From the NCBI GenBank assembly GCA_029204225.1, contig MU831841.1, positions 37,504-101,503 of the forward strand: a stretch of DNA of 64,000 bases, in the 5' to 3' direction. This DNA is from Diphasiastrum complanatum. Taxonomy: Eukaryota > Streptophyta > Lycopodiopsida > Lycopodiales > Lycopodiaceae. The notes beneath the pieces are model-generated. The model was not told where the DNA came from and did not search any database. It saw only the letters and a program-made list of their open reading frames with translations. Within the stretch, counting starts at the first letter, position 1, and each line of letters begins with the position of its first letter. This document shows, one piece after another, positions 33,601-45,636 of the stretch. The translations under genes were made by a program, and so were the position numbers.

Positions 33601-35177
33601 CCGAAGTTCAACCTAGAAGATTGAACAGGTCCAGACAGCCTCCATCCAAATTTATGGATGATCCGGCCTGCTACTTCATGCAGGAACCAAACACAGTTGC
33701 TGAGGCAATGTCTACTCTGATGCTGAACATTGGAAAGCAGCAATGGACACCGAGTTTGATTCTTTTATGGAGAATCAAACATGGACACTCACTGAGCTGC
33801 CAAAAGATCATAAACCAATTCCATAAAAATGGATATTCAAAGCAAAGTATGACGCTGAAAGAAGACTAAATCGTTACAAGGCCAGGCTAGTCACCAAAGG
33901 CTTTTTCCAAATTTCAGATCTAGATTATTCAGAAACCTTCAGCCCAGTCATCAAACATGCATCGATCTGCCTACTCCTCTCCTTTGCAGCCGCGACAGAC
34001 CTTGAAGTCCACCAAATGGATGTCCAGACCGTTTTTTTCAATGGAACCATCGAAGAAAAAATCTACCAGAGGGATACGAACTCAATGGCAAGTAACAACA
34101 CCTTGTATGCAAAATCCACAAGGCGCTCTATGGGCTAAAACAGTCACCTAGAGCCTAGTTCCAAAAGATCAACACATTTCTGATAGAGAATGGTTTCATT
34201 TCAAACTCAGAAGACTCGAATGTCTATTTCAAGTTTGTATCAGATTACTTCATCATCATCACTCTCTACGTAGATGATACACTCTTATTCAGTAATAATC
34301 TGAATCTGATGAAGGATACAAAATGCATGTTGGCCCAGGAATACAAGATGACTGACATGGGTGCACACTACTATCTCAGAATCCAAATCCAATGAGATTG
34401 ACCCAGCAGACTGATCTTCATCAATCAGCAATGATATCTCAAAAACATGCTGGAAATGTATGGAATGGCCAACTGCAAACCTAGTCTCTTTTCACTCGAC
34501 TCTGGATTAAAGCTATCAAAGAAACAGTCTTCTCAAACTGAGGTAGAAAAGGAGAAGATGAAGCGCTACCCGTTTCAATCCATCATCGGCTCACTGATGT
34601 ACGCAATGATCTGCACACGATCAGACCTTGCGTATTCAATCAGTACACTCAACCAATTCTTGTCAAATCTAGGCATAGCTCATTGGAAAGCGCTAACAAA
34701 GGTCATGAAGTAATTCAAGCAACGCCAACTCTCAACATCTGCTATGGATGCAGCCAAATTGCCAACATCCTTGAAGCCTACACAAATGCAGATTGGGCAG
34801 GAGATGTCGACACCATAAAATCAACTTCTGAATTTGTATTTTTATACAACCAAGGCCCAATCTCATGGAACAGCCGGAAGCAGTATATCATCAACAGAAT
34901 CCGAATACATAGTTGCCACAAATGCAACCAAAGAGGCGATCTGGCTTAGGAAACTGCTTGCAGACCTCAATTTTGCACAACCACTTCCTACAACAATCTA
35001 TTGTGACAATCAAAGCACAATAACACTATTTCTCAATCCAAGATTTCACTCTCGATGCAAACATATAGAAATCAGGTATCACTACCTTAGAGAGAAAATG
35101 CATAGTAAGAAAGTAGTATTGATTTTCTGCAAAACAAATTACATGGCAGCAGACCGGATCCACATTAAGAGGGAGTG
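33600..35177 (+). mobile_element. Ty1/copia RT-RNase H remnant (fossil)
   Basis: Recognisable parts are RT (plus strand, about 33730-34400, including a YVDDTLLF active-site region at about 34270), the RT thumb (FQSIIGSLMYAMICTRSDLA, 34447-34713) and RNase H (34760-35181, with SWNSRKQYI, TESEYIVATNATKEAIWLRK and YCDNQSTITLFLNPRFHSRC). It is followed by AAGAGGGAG and a TGTTAG LTR start. Several breaks exist, and no 5' half or 5' LTR was found in the window. Confidence 0.85.
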
Positions 35178-35560
35178 TTAGATTTCTTATGCTCAGCCTT
35201 AAACAAATCATTCAAGTGATGAGCATCCTGAAAAACCGAAGCCAACAACATATTTTCAAGCCTTCACATTTTTCCCCTTTGAGATTTTCTATGCCTTAGA
35301 AATCATTTTAAGGCACCTTCGCCTTTTTCGCCTTTTCTCTCCTTAGCAAAAAATACGACACACTGGCCAAGTGGCCAGAATACCTTAGAAATCATTTTTA
35401 AGGCACCTTCATCTTTTTCGCCTTTTTCGCTCCTTACCGAAAAATGCGACACATTGGCCAAGGGGCCAGAATACCATAGAAATCATTTTAAAGGCACCTT
35501 CACCTTTTCGGCCTTTTTGTTTTTCTCGCATTTTTGGCTGACCGACTTTGCCAGCTTATG
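35178..35560 (+). mobile_element. 3' LTR (at least part) of the copia remnant, with internal tandem repeat
   Basis: The polypurine tract AAGAGGGAG ends at 35177 and is followed by TGTTAGATTTC. The right boundary is not certain, because no second LTR is available for comparison. The LTR contains an 89-91 bp tandem array. Confidence 0.6.
35292..35540. repeat. 89-91 bp tandem repeat, about 2.7 copies, inside a copia LTR
   Basis: TTAGAAATCATTTTAAGGCA-type starts occur at 35296, 35385 and 35476. Each unit has a pyrimidine-rich CTTTTTCGCCTTTT segment, a GCGACACA word and a TGGCCA..TGGCCA palindrome pair. Confidence 0.88.
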
Positions 35561-37020
35561 AGTAACCCTAAAAACAGCTTGACAAACAATTATCCCAAAG
35601 GCGGTTGGTGGTTCTTGGGAATGAATTCTCTGTTATTTTGATTCATGAAATGCAGGGTAGTGCTCAGTGCTTTGGACAAATGAGGAGAATGATCCTCGTC
35701 CGAATTTAGGCTATTTTGTGTGCTTGCATGTGGCCATGAAGCTTCTTTAATGCGCAACGATCTCATGGATGAGCACCTTCAAGTTTTCCTCCGATGAGTT
35801 ATATGAGTTTATAAGTTATCCAAAAATGCTTGATGCGGGCTTTCATTAGCTCTACCTTGTACAAATGCAGCCTCAAAATATGACGAAATCCACTTACGAA
35901 AACATGATGGGATCAATAAATACACCTGCAATGTAGATCCATGGGAGACTAGTCCTTGCTTTAGCCCACATAGTTTGGAATGATATCTAGAGTACTAGGT
36001 GCCTACTCTAGTTTTTGGCTCTTGCTCTCAAGATTTTTGGAAGAAATTGCATGTGGAAAGCATTGTAATTTGAGAAAGGCAGGTACTCTTCACCAGTTTA
36101 GAAAATTATTTTGCAATCAGCTAGCAAATCTACTGAAACATTCGTATATAGGCATTTCTAGGCCTTCATATCACCATGCAATGACTATCTGTTAGCTAAA
36201 ATGTACGCAAAACACGCTTTGCTTTAACTATAAACAATTACCATGTAGACACATCAAGAAATTCATTTCATGGAACTGCTAAATGAACTTATACTGTAAA
36301 CAATCAGCAAGCAAGCTTGATGATCAAAGGACATATAACTTTACGTTTTACTGCTCTATATTTCTCAATTCCCTCCACTAATTTGGATAAATGTTTTCAA
36401 GTATCTAAAAATCAATATTGAAGGCATGAATATTTTTCTTGTAACTTCATGAGACCAAAACGTGAGAAATTGCGGTGGCACTAAGATTGTGATTTCCATC
36501 AATCTTCCTTCTTGAAATGTGAATTGGTTGACATGAAATTTTCATGTTAGATTAAATTAGAGAACAATAGAACCTAACATGTCGTGCTCAGAAAAATTCA
36601 TTCAAAAGGTTGATTACGATTGTGGAGATCAGACAATTATGAAGCTCTTAATGGTGGTGGTCATGACCAGCACTAGATTCTTTATGTTCTAAAACCTTCA
36701 TCAAGGAATTTACGATCTGAGAAACTATTTTGTAGCTCTGAAATCGTCTGAGTGTTGGTTGATACAGTGCTATAGATTAGGATGTTACAATCATCTGTAT
36801 CAAAAACTTTTACCATGCTATCTTCATGTAATGTCCTATGAACTATTATGACATTGTTGTCATTCAACACATTTTGTGAGTTTGTTAGTTAGCATTTCAT
36901 AACCTAGTTATGTGGTCTAGGTAAGCTCTATTTGGGTCCTTTGAAAGTTAGTTATAAGCCGGAATCATGCGTGAGGGCATAAGGCCCATGTTGGTTTCTT
37001 GACATGAGGCCTTATGATGG
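35561..37020. other. No recognised gene
   Basis: AT-rich with short random frames only. No similarity to other repeats in the window was noticed. Confidence 0.4.
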
Positions 37021-37029
37021 AAACTTTAA

Positions 37030-37490
37030 TGCATAAAGTTGGCCAATGCAAGAATGGCAGAAGGGGAGTCACTGAGCACGCATTTGGAAAAGATGAAAGT
37101 GTTGGCTAGGCAACTAGAAGCAGTAGGAGTGCCGGTGGAAAGAATGCACCTGGTTTTCACTATATTGGGAAGTATACCAACGTCTTACGAACCACTGATA
37201 ATAATTCTGGAAGGATGCAAGGTTGAAGACGTGGAGATGGGCTATGTCACTCAAAGGTTGCTCCAGGAAGAAGAATGAAGAAAGAACATGTTTTCTAGTG
37301 ATGAATATGCATTAATGGGAAAGCTAGCTTAACTTAACCTTGGACAGAAGCAAGAATGTGGAAAGGGAGGAGCATGACCTTGTTTGCTATTATTGTAATA
37401 TTACAGTACACATTGCCGGAGAATGTAGAAAGAAGATGGAGGACATGCCACGAATAGGCAACAAGACCATCATAGTTGTTGATTGCATAA
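37030..37490 (+). mobile_element. Ty1/copia Gag fragment of another family (fossil)
   Basis: Positions 37039-37278 encode MAEGESLSTHLEKMKVLARQ and a TILGSIPTSYEPLI block, typical of the UBN2 Gag of copia elements. A CCHC-like zinc knuckle (CYYCNITVHIAGEC) follows near 37390. No protease follows. The Gag type differs from the one at 28908. Confidence 0.75.
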
Positions 37491-38162
37491 AGCCTTGATA
37501 AAATGTTGTTATGTAGTGAAAATATACAAATTACACTCTATAAAACTTTTTAAATTTGTGTTATTATATCATATGAAGAGGAAAATGGTTGGTGGTCATA
37601 AATCATAATCAATATGCAATTGAGAAATCAAACTGGGCAAAAAAATTGATGATGCAAATAGCTTCTAAAATATTCTGAATGCAAACATTTATCGATCTAC
37701 TTAATACTATCAACTTGGAAAGCTAGACAAATTTAATGTTTTGTGCAAGGTTATTACTAATAGAGCTACAATGTGACGATAATTTGTATGATTAAGTTGT
37801 ATTGAGATTCTGGTAGGACTGTTCTCTCAACATGTTTCCATGTTCCATGGTGTGATGTTGCAATCTAAAGTATTGTTGCTACTCCAAATGATCGAATTAA
37901 TTCCCTTATTGGTGTACAATTCAATTGGTTGATGGGAGGCTCCTGAGAATCTCGCTTCACGTCATGGACAACCTCAAAGTGGATTGCTGGAGCTCATCGT
38001 TGTTTTTTGCCACATAATTTGGATTTTAACACTGCCCGACTTGATTTTATGGAGAAGGTGCAGTATCATTTAATAAAGATTCGTCGCGAAGCCAATAAAA
38101 AGTCCCCAATAACTGCATCTCGCATGTGTCGTGGGACCGCCACCAGTTTCGATGGGGGATAC
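37491..38162. other. No recognised gene
   Basis: AT-rich. A frame at 38007-38207 has no recognisable domain. Confidence 0.35.
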
Positions 38163-38560
38163 TGTTGGAGGGTTTGCAGATCGCAAGGCAATCCTAACCC
38201 TAGTTAATAAGTGAGAGGGATTTGGCACCTTGCGTGTGTAAGTCCAACCCGATGGTCACATAGTTATTTGATTAGTTACAAGTCAATAAAAGGACTTTAG
38301 GCCTTTTTGCGGGACTTTTAATGTTGTAGGGCCTAAATGTCAAGTTAGTGAATAAAGTTGGGTTTCTCTCCAATTTGGATGGTTCCCACTCTTTTTTAAA
38401 TTTGAATAATTAGGGAGGCAGAAATGGACCAATAGGATTCAGAGGCCAGGGTCCTCCTCTCTACTATAAAAAGGGACCAACTCGAGTTCCTACACATGTT
38501 CATTTCCTCATTTCAATAAAGCAGATTGGTTCTCTTGTGAAATGGATTGATGAATGTCCT
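38163..38560 (+). mobile_element. Possible solo or partial LTR
   Basis: The block starts TGTTGGAGGG after a polypurine-like GATGGGGGATAC. It contains TATAAAAAG at 38465-38473 and AATAAA at 38515-38520, in the order expected for U3 and R. No second copy is present for comparison, so the boundaries and identity are tentative. Confidence 0.35.
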
Positions 38561-38904
38561 TGCTCTCTATCACTTTTCCTCCCTCTCTCATGCTTTCTTT
38601 GGATTTATTAATTTTTGGATCTGATTGTTATTGGGATTGCATGTTATTATACTTTTTATGAGGGAGAAAGAGAGAGAGAGAGAAAGAGTAAGCTATCTTT
38701 GTTGTGGATCTAGTGTTAGTGGATGTAGTGTTAATGCTTAGGGTTAATGGATGTTAGAGTTAGATTTGGATCTTCCATTCATGCTGAAATCTGAACTATA
38801 ATATCGCTTTCATGAGAACGAATCTATGCGTGACAACTAACTTCATCTCTTGATGCTAGATTGATTAGATCTTGGATTGAGGTTAGGCAAGGAAAGAAAC
38901 CCAC

Positions 38905-39503
38905 TACACTAAAGATGGCTGATACTTTCATAACCTGAAACACAATAGCTTTGATACCATGTTAAGGATTTCAAATCATTCAAGGTCCAATCCATGTCCC
39001 TGATCTTTGGTAATAAAAAGGAGCAAACCAACAATCCTGCCAATGTAGAAAAATCAACATCTACATACAAAATGAAATGCAAACTCTAAGAGATACTGAT
39101 CAAACATGAACCAAAACATAAAATATAGTTGCTGTCTGTAAAATTATAGTACCCTACTGTATTTCACATGTGTGGAACCAAAAATAGCAAAATGTGAACA
39201 TTCTACACACAAGATTGCAAGATATCATCAAGAGAGTGCACCAATGAGTAGTAGAACCCAAAGAAAACCATGTATAATGATGAAATGAGAGAGAGAAGAT
39301 AATTTTTTCCACGAGTTACAAAAATATAGAATAGGTCCAAACCTTACTTTGCCACTTGGCTTTCCCTCCAATATGAAAAACCCTACTATTTTGGAACTAG
39401 ATTCAATGTACCCAAAGTTCAAATTTGAATCTCTCTCAAACTCGACTACCAAGTTTCCCGCACTTTCAAAAAGTGTTTATTGAATGTATTTTAAACTAAT
39501 ATA
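38905..39503 (-). mobile_element. Partial second copy of the young copia derivative (leader and 5' LTR)
   Basis: On the minus strand, the LTR portion 38960-39503 matches 27654-28309 for most of its length. It is followed by the primer site (plus strand TTTGATACCA at 38950-38959) and about 45 bp of the same leader. It is more diverged than the two LTRs at 27.6 and 32.4 kb, so this is an older, truncated copy. Confidence 0.88.
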
Positions 39504-39505
39504 TT

Positions 39506-39560
39506 CCCAAGGTGGGCTGTCCTTTGTACCCAAGGTGGGATATCCTTTGTACCCAAGCCC
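39506..39560. repeat. 23-bp tandem repeat
   Basis: The unit CCCAAGGTGGGCTGTCCTTTG type starts at 39506, 39529 and partly at 39552. It abuts the truncated LTR copy. Confidence 0.8.
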
Positions 39561-39604
39561 ACCGAGTACAATGTGTGATGGTCTTAACACACATACATAC
39601 TAAA

Positions 39605-40395
39605 AAAAATAGCTAATGATTGGGGATCTAGTGTTCGGGACACCTTATTGAGGTTTCTCTCAAAAATCTCATATGTTAAAGGAATTTTTCGTTTCCCAAC
39701 AAAATCTCACATGTTAAAGGAAATTTTTAGTTCCTAATGGGAGATGTGCTTCTACTTGCAGGTTTGCCCATATAAAACTTGAGATTTATGACATAAAAAA
39801 TCTTACAATTTTTTTTGAAAATTTTTAAGACATGATGCCATTCAATTCTTGAATTATGTTGATTTTCTCAACATTGCGGGGATCTCTTCCACCCCCACCC
39901 CCCCTTCAAACACACACATGAAAATAAAATATAATTAAAAATAATGAAGGAGTTGAGGTGCCCCGAAGAAAGAAATTAAAAGAAACCCCCCTTCGAATAA
40001 AAAGACAACAACAACAAGGTAACTCGAAGCTCCCATGCTTGGAAAAATAGTTGGGGATCCGGTGTTCGGGACATATTTTTGAGGTTTCCTTCAAAAATAC
40101 CATACGTTAAGGAGTTTTTCAGCTTCTAATGGGCAATATGCTTCTACTTGCCGGTGTGCCCATATAAAACTTGAGATTTATTGCATAAAAAATCTTACAA
40201 AATTTTTCGAATGTCAATTTTTAAGAAAAGATGTCAGTTCCATTCTTGATTATGTCGGCTTTCCCAAACACTGCAAAAACCTCTTCCAGCCCCATCCCCC
40301 TCCAAACACACACATGAAAATAAAATAAAAATAAAAATAATGGAGTCAAGATGCCGGCCCAAAACAAAAAAATAAAGGAAACCCCCCCTCCAAAA
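39605..40395. repeat. Direct duplication of about 400 bp, period 431 bp
   Basis: The copies begin near 39605 and 40036-40043. They share GTGTTCGGGACA, GCCCATATAAAACTTGAGAT, AAACACACACATGAAAATAA and a poly-A/C-rich tail. By eye they are 75-80% alike. The unit has no coding sense and no terminal structure was recognised. Confidence 0.8.
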
Positions 40396-40415
40396 TAAAA
40401 TAAAATAAACAACAA

Positions 40416-40432
40416 CCCCCCCCCCCCCCCCC
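40416..40432. repeat. Poly-C tract, 17 bp
   Basis: Seventeen consecutive C at the end of the second 431-bp repeat copy, followed by ACAAACACACACACACC. Confidence 0.95.
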
Positions 40433-41400
40433 ACAAACACACACACACCATGCATGCACATAGACACACACGACACTCTATATAAATGAAACATTATGAA
40501 ACCATATGAGCATTAATATTGCCAAAATATCTTTTCAACATCTCCAAGACTAGAGGAGCATGTGTCTGCAATGATTGGATCATAAACTTGAGAGAACAGA
40601 TGTTGATGATCTTGCCCTTCAAATGTGAAGGGCTCGATCCAGGACGCCTAGGAAGGTGTCTCAGGATTTTGGTGAAGATCTTTTGCATTCGAGAATTCTG
40701 ACTCATACCATACATCCCACATCACTAACAAAATCAAAAGTTTAAGGGAGATTGTGAGCCACTGAAAGAGCATTCATTAATCGAACAAAGCTTTCCAAGG
40801 AAGAAATAATGGATCGATGAAAGAATGAAAAAGAAGACTCTAAGAAGAATATAAAAAAAAAAATCTTTTCTCACTCTTCCTCAAGATTATCCAAAAACTT
40901 AATCTTGATTTGTCCTTTATTCCTCAAGAATCTTTAAAATCCCAAGAATTTCTCTTTTTGTTTCTCCGTGTCCATAGAGAGAGAGAGAGAGTAAAGAAAG
41001 ATGATCCTATAGGCATGTGCATACCCGATCCATTCATGAACCCCTAGCACGTCAACCCCTCTAGGATCAAACCAGTAGAGGTTACTAGAAACGCCATTTC
41101 TTGAACAAGTGCGGGTCTATAGTGATTGCCACACTGCCACTAAGTTGATTTCAAAAGTTACTGGCAGATCAGCGATGGAGTGTTCTATCAAGCAGCGATG
41201 GAGGCTGATGAAGGGGGTGCGCTGGAGATAGATAAATGATTGTGTGCATACCTTTGTAGTAAGTGTTAAAGAGCACTCACAAATAGCTAGGATTCAAGTT
41301 GGGAAAGGCTCATGGCTATACAGGTCTATGTAGGGACATCATTCGTCATTTGGACCCTAAATCCTAAGGCCGATGCTATATCCGATGGTTACTAAACTAT
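40433..41400. other. No recognised gene
   Basis: Short random frames only. A GAGAGAGAGAGAG run lies at about 40978-40991. Confidence 0.4.
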
Positions 41401-41409
41401 CAGAACTGA

Positions 41410-41585
41410 TGACAGATCCGATACACACAAATACACACATACACACCCTCCATAAACACACACATGGCAAACACACAACACACACATGCACATGCACATA
41501 CACACTCGCATGCGCGCGCATACACACACACACACACACACACATTAGGACATGCACACACACGCATGCACGCACACGCTTTCAC
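41410..41585. repeat. Imperfect (CA)n-rich block
   Basis: CACACA runs broken by ATG, TCG and GCGCGC interruptions. Open frames on both strands are repeat artefacts rich in His/Thr or Cys/Val. Confidence 0.9.
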
Positions 41586-41642
41586 GTTCGCCATCGAAGG
41601 ACATCCGCCATTGCCTGTCAACGATGGGCACAAGCAACTAGT

Positions 41643-41794
41643 CTATGGGGGAGGTGACGAATCCCACCAATACTATAGGGGAGTGCGGGTTGCGACTCAG
41701 GGCGAGCTCTAACCAAGTCTCAACCTCCTTTGCTGGAATGTTGTCTTGGCGCCCACCTTGGCATGCCAGCGCCCCGGAGACTAGGGTCGGTCAC
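41643..41794 (+). mobile_element. Old gypsy family A LTR (A0), left part
   Basis: Matches the middle of the A LTR (ACCAATACTATAGGGGAGTG, then GGAGACTAGGGTCGGTCAC). Its first third is absent. The last 5 bases, GTCAC (41790-41794), are duplicated at 54401-54405, so the same LTR resumes there after the inserted composite. Confidence 0.85.
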
Positions 41795-42941
41795 TGTTGT
41801 AAAGCTACCTTTACAAGCTTTACTTCCGGCGCCATCGGCGCTAAGTTCCTATGGCTGAAAATCTTTGATCGGTTCTAGCGAAGTCCAGAGAGCTCAGATC
41901 GATGTGCAATCACCTCACACGATCTAGCCATGATTAAAGGAAGCCTGGGGATCAATAAAATCTAGAGAGAGAAAATGACTTTCTAGAAAGAGAAAATCCT
42001 AGAGAGAGAAAAAACGTGCTTTACCAGCTTGGGTAGAGTGCTTGGTATGAGGGGGGTGCCGAATCACACCAATACTATAGGGGAGTGCTGGTTGCGACTC
42101 AGGGCGAGCTCCAACCAAGTCTCAGCCTCCCTTGCTGGAATGTTGTCATGGCTCTCGCCTTGGCATGCTAGCGCCCCGGAGACTAGGGTCGGTCACACAC
42201 TTGAAATGTAACCTTCTCAAATTTATCAATAAAGTGGGATTTTCCTCAAACTGACTCTGATTACCTTCTGGGTTTCAGTGTTCGGTAAAAGCGCCAGTTG
42301 TAAGGCCGCTTTCAAAATTTTTAACTTGGCACATAGCTGAGGGTCGTATCCCGGGACGCCAGCGGTATGCCGTCGGGACCATTCGGTCCGTGGCGCCAGC
42401 GGTATGCTGTCGGGACCATTTGGTCCAAGAACTGGTTGTTTCCATATCTGTCGCGGCTTGTGGTTCTGAGTGTTCCTTGCATGAACGTGAATGGGTTAAG
42501 CTCTTGGGGAACGGGCTCTAACCTGTCGGCTGAGTTGGATGGCTTGCTTGGGTGGATGTTACCTGTTTATGGCTGTCCAGCCTGGCGTGGCGCCAGGTTG
42601 GCTTCCAGCGCTCGTGACGAAGCTTTCAGTTGGTTAAGTCTGATGTAAGTCAGACCGCTTGCTTGGAATGGATGTTACTCGTTTGTAACGAAGCTTCGAG
42701 TTGGTTAAGTTTGATGTATGTCGGGCGGCTTGCTTGGAGGGAAGTCACCCACGTCGGGACCCCCGATCTGGCATGGCGCCAGGTTGGAACTCAATGTTTG
42801 TTTTCGGAACTTCAAGTTGGTTAAGTCTGATCGTTGTTGGCGAGTTGGCTGCTTGTATGTCAAGTGGGTTTGGATGGCAAGAGTTGAAGGCTGGGAAGCT
42901 AAGTCGTGGTTCCCGGCTCCCTTTGGGATGCCTGCGCTACA
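41795..42941 (+). repeat. Family A LTR (A1)
   Basis: 1147 bp, TGTTGTAAAGCTACC to CCTGCGCTACA, followed at once by the primer site TGTGGTATCAG. It includes an AATAAAGTGGGATT polyadenylation-like word and a short version of the GGCGCC-rich segment. Confidence 0.92.
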
Positions 42942-45636
42942 TGTGGTATCAGTGCCGACTGGCCGGTCAGCTATGCGAATCTCACGGAAATGGCCACGGT
43001 TTGGGGTTCATCAAGACAACTGTTGTGCAAGGTGCTGCCCACAGTGTAAGCACGGGTGCGTCCACGGTCGGGGTGGTTGGCAGGACGGGGGCTTGATGAG
43101 TCAAAGTGCTGCCCTTGAGGTGTAAGCACGGTCAGTTTCCGCGGTTCGGGCCTGGCGCCGTCTGCACGTAGGACAGATGAGGCAATGTGCTGCCATTAGG
43201 ATGGTGTAAGCACGGTCTGTGCCTTGTGGGGTGCGGGGTGACATATTCACGATGACCACCGTTCGTTTAGCTATAAGGGCTATCGACCAAATTTGGTGGG
43301 GGCGTTACTGAGGCAATGTGCTGCCTAACGGTGAAAGCACGGGTGCGTCCACGATTTGGGTGGTATGCTGCCGATCGTTTAGCTATAAGGGCTATCGACT
43401 AAATTTGGTGGGGGCGTTACTGAGGCAATGTGCTGCCTAACGGTGAAAGCACGGGTGCGTCCACGGGGTTGGTATATTCAAGGATAGCTGCCATTCGTTT
43501 AGCTATAAGGGCTATCGACCAAATTTTGTGGGGGCGTTAAGCACGGGTGCGTCCACGATTGGGGGGTACGCTGCCGATCGTTTAGCTATAAGGGCTATCG
43601 ACTAGATTTGGTGGGGGCGTTACTGAGGCAATGTGCTGCCTGACGGTGAAAGCACGGGTGCGTCCACGGGGGTGGTATATTCAAGGATAGCTGCCGATCG
43701 TTTAGCTATAAGGGCTATCGACCAAAAAGTGGTGGGGCGTGACTGAGGCAATGTGCTGCTTAATGGTGAAAGCACGGATGGTTGGAGGGGTGTCCTATGT
43801 GGGCTGATTCTGTGATCGATTTGTATGGGCGCGGCCAGACAAAGGTCCGTTGGCAGGACCATCTCAAAGGGGGACCTTGTCTTTGTTACTTGTTAGTAAA
43901 CCTGCCTGAGTGTCTTACTTGTACGTATTCGTGGTGAGTCTTAGTACTCGTGCTTTGCCTGGTTTGCATGATTGCTTGTGATACAAGGAGCTGATGGCTC
44001 GAGAAGGAACCTTTTCTTTTGAAGGCTGATACCATCAAACAAAGAGGACTACAGAATCTGTGGGGCGGATTTGCAGTTCAAGTACTCACACGTGAACGAC
44101 AACGAAACGACTCAATGTTTGCAAAGGATGGATGGCTAGCCTGTTTCTTGGGTTAGTTTCATTTGCGACAACGCCCACCAGACGCAAGCAGGAAGTCAAA
44201 AGTTGGAAAGAGTAATTTCAGGGGAGATCTTCTATAGCAGTTGGTCTTCATTTTGGGATGGCCACCTTCGGAACTGAAACTCACTGAGCATGGGTGATAT
44301 CCAGTATCAGTTGGGTTTTTCCTCAAAGGGGAAAAGACTAGGATCCTCTTCAGAGATTGGCAACAAGTTGGATCGAGCCATAATCCTAGCAGATGGGAAG
44401 CAAGGTGTTGGAAAGGCTTTTTGTCCGAAGAACTCTACTCTAAGTCCGATCGGCTGATTTATTAAGTGGAGGGGAACTATCACACACACCTCTCTCTTGG
44501 GGCAAATTTTGAATGAAAGTTGATCAAAATGGGGGCAAATTCAAGGTGACCTAACCATACTCACACGAGGAGACTGGCGAACTTTGGACCTAATAAGTTG
44601 ACAAGCTTTTGTTGTGGAAAGGAAAGTTTGTTATAGGCTTTCTCTGGACCAGCAATGATGAGGAAACATATGAGTACGCTGGCTTGTGTTACGTGTAAGG
44701 CAGCTGATCAATGAAGGAACTGTGAAAGTTGAGTCTTGCATGAAAGACTTGGTATTTCGAACGGACGCTAAGGGACAGTTCGCGTTGAGATCGGATTAGT
44801 GCAAACTCTGGGTGCATGTTTCTGATTCAAAGAGAGCTACTTGAAGCCAAGCTCGATGTACACTTCTTGTTTTGACTGTGAGGCAACTAACCAGTGATGG
44901 AATTGTGAAAGTCAAGTTTTGCGCGACGGACATGGTGCTTCAAACAAACGCGAAGAGATAGTTCGGATGCGGATCAAACTGGTGCGACCCTTTGGCTTTC
45001 CACGAGGTCAATGGTTACATTTGGGCTGATTCAAAGAGCTACTTCAAGCTAAGTGAGAGGTGCATTGCGGAGTACTCAATCTTTGCCTACCTTAAAGAGC
45101 CAAGATGGAAAAGTATCAAGATCAGGCTTGGACAAGGAGAGAAATCAAGGTGCAGAAGCAACAATGCACGGAGTGGACCATAAAGTGGGCAATCAAACGA
45201 TTAATCCCTCGGCTCAGGGAGCCTTGATACCTGTGCGGAACTGAACAAATCTGGAGCTCAGGGAGCTCAACACAAAGTGCATCAAGGACAAATCAGGAGC
45301 TCAAAGGAGTTCCAAAGTCGAAAGTCAGAAGCGACAGGGGCGAACATTTCAAAGAAAGGCCTCTGTCACCAGTTAATAAGGTTCTCAGGTTTTACGAAAG
45401 CGATATCAAATCTACGCTTTTCCCAGACAAAGATATATTTTCAAGTTATGTAATTTTTCAGTACAAAGAGCTGAGCCTCCGACTTGTGGTGTGCCAGCTT
45501 CAATGTTAATAAAAAGTGGCCAGTAAATTGAGTACTGTGCCAAGTAGCTTAAATGTATAGTTATTTTAATTGGGAGACACCTTTACTTTAATCTGACATC
45601 TGATGAGGACATCAGATTTTATAAAGGTGGGGTGGA
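42942..45636 (+). mobile_element. Interior of family A: repeat-rich leader and non-coding remainder
   Basis: The interior is 2.7 kb. Up to about 43860 it is leader, homologous to family B leaders. The rest holds only short frames without recognised Gag, protease or pol motifs, so family A here is a large non-autonomous derivative. Before the 3' LTR lie the stem-loop ATCTGATGAGGACATCAGAT (45598-45617) and the polypurine tract AAAGGTGGGGTGGA. Confidence 0.8.
43030..43790 (+). repeat. Leader array: five copies of a 112-120 bp unit with recurrent stem-loops
   Basis: CGTTTAGCTATAAGGGCTAT occurs at 43264, 43376, 43496, 43579 and 43699 (spacings 112, 120, 83 and 120). A second word, GTGCTGCC followed within about 10-15 bases by GTGAAAGCAC or GTGTAAGCAC, occurs seven times between 43030 and 43775 and can fold into a short stem-loop. 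Family B leaders carry one TTTAGCTATAAG copy and about four stem-loops. Confidence 0.9.

Noticed and set aside
38007-38207. 66-codon frame MPHNLDFNTARLDFMEKVQ
   Set aside because: No recognisable domain, no splice or start context, and it ends beside a putative LTR.
41373-41712. His/Thr-rich and Cys/Val-rich frames
   Set aside because: Products of an imperfect CA repeat read in different frames.
42367-43125. Several overlapping plus-strand frames recurring at 42.4, 46.3, 48.3, 53.8 and 59.5 kb
   Set aside because: They fall inside family A LTRs and recur simply because the LTR recurs. Overlapping frames without motifs are not coding.
43240-43790. Regularly spaced identical words that superficially resemble a CRISPR array
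   Set aside because: The intervening sequences are themselves homologous repeats, the context is a plant LTR-element leader, and there is no cas locus.
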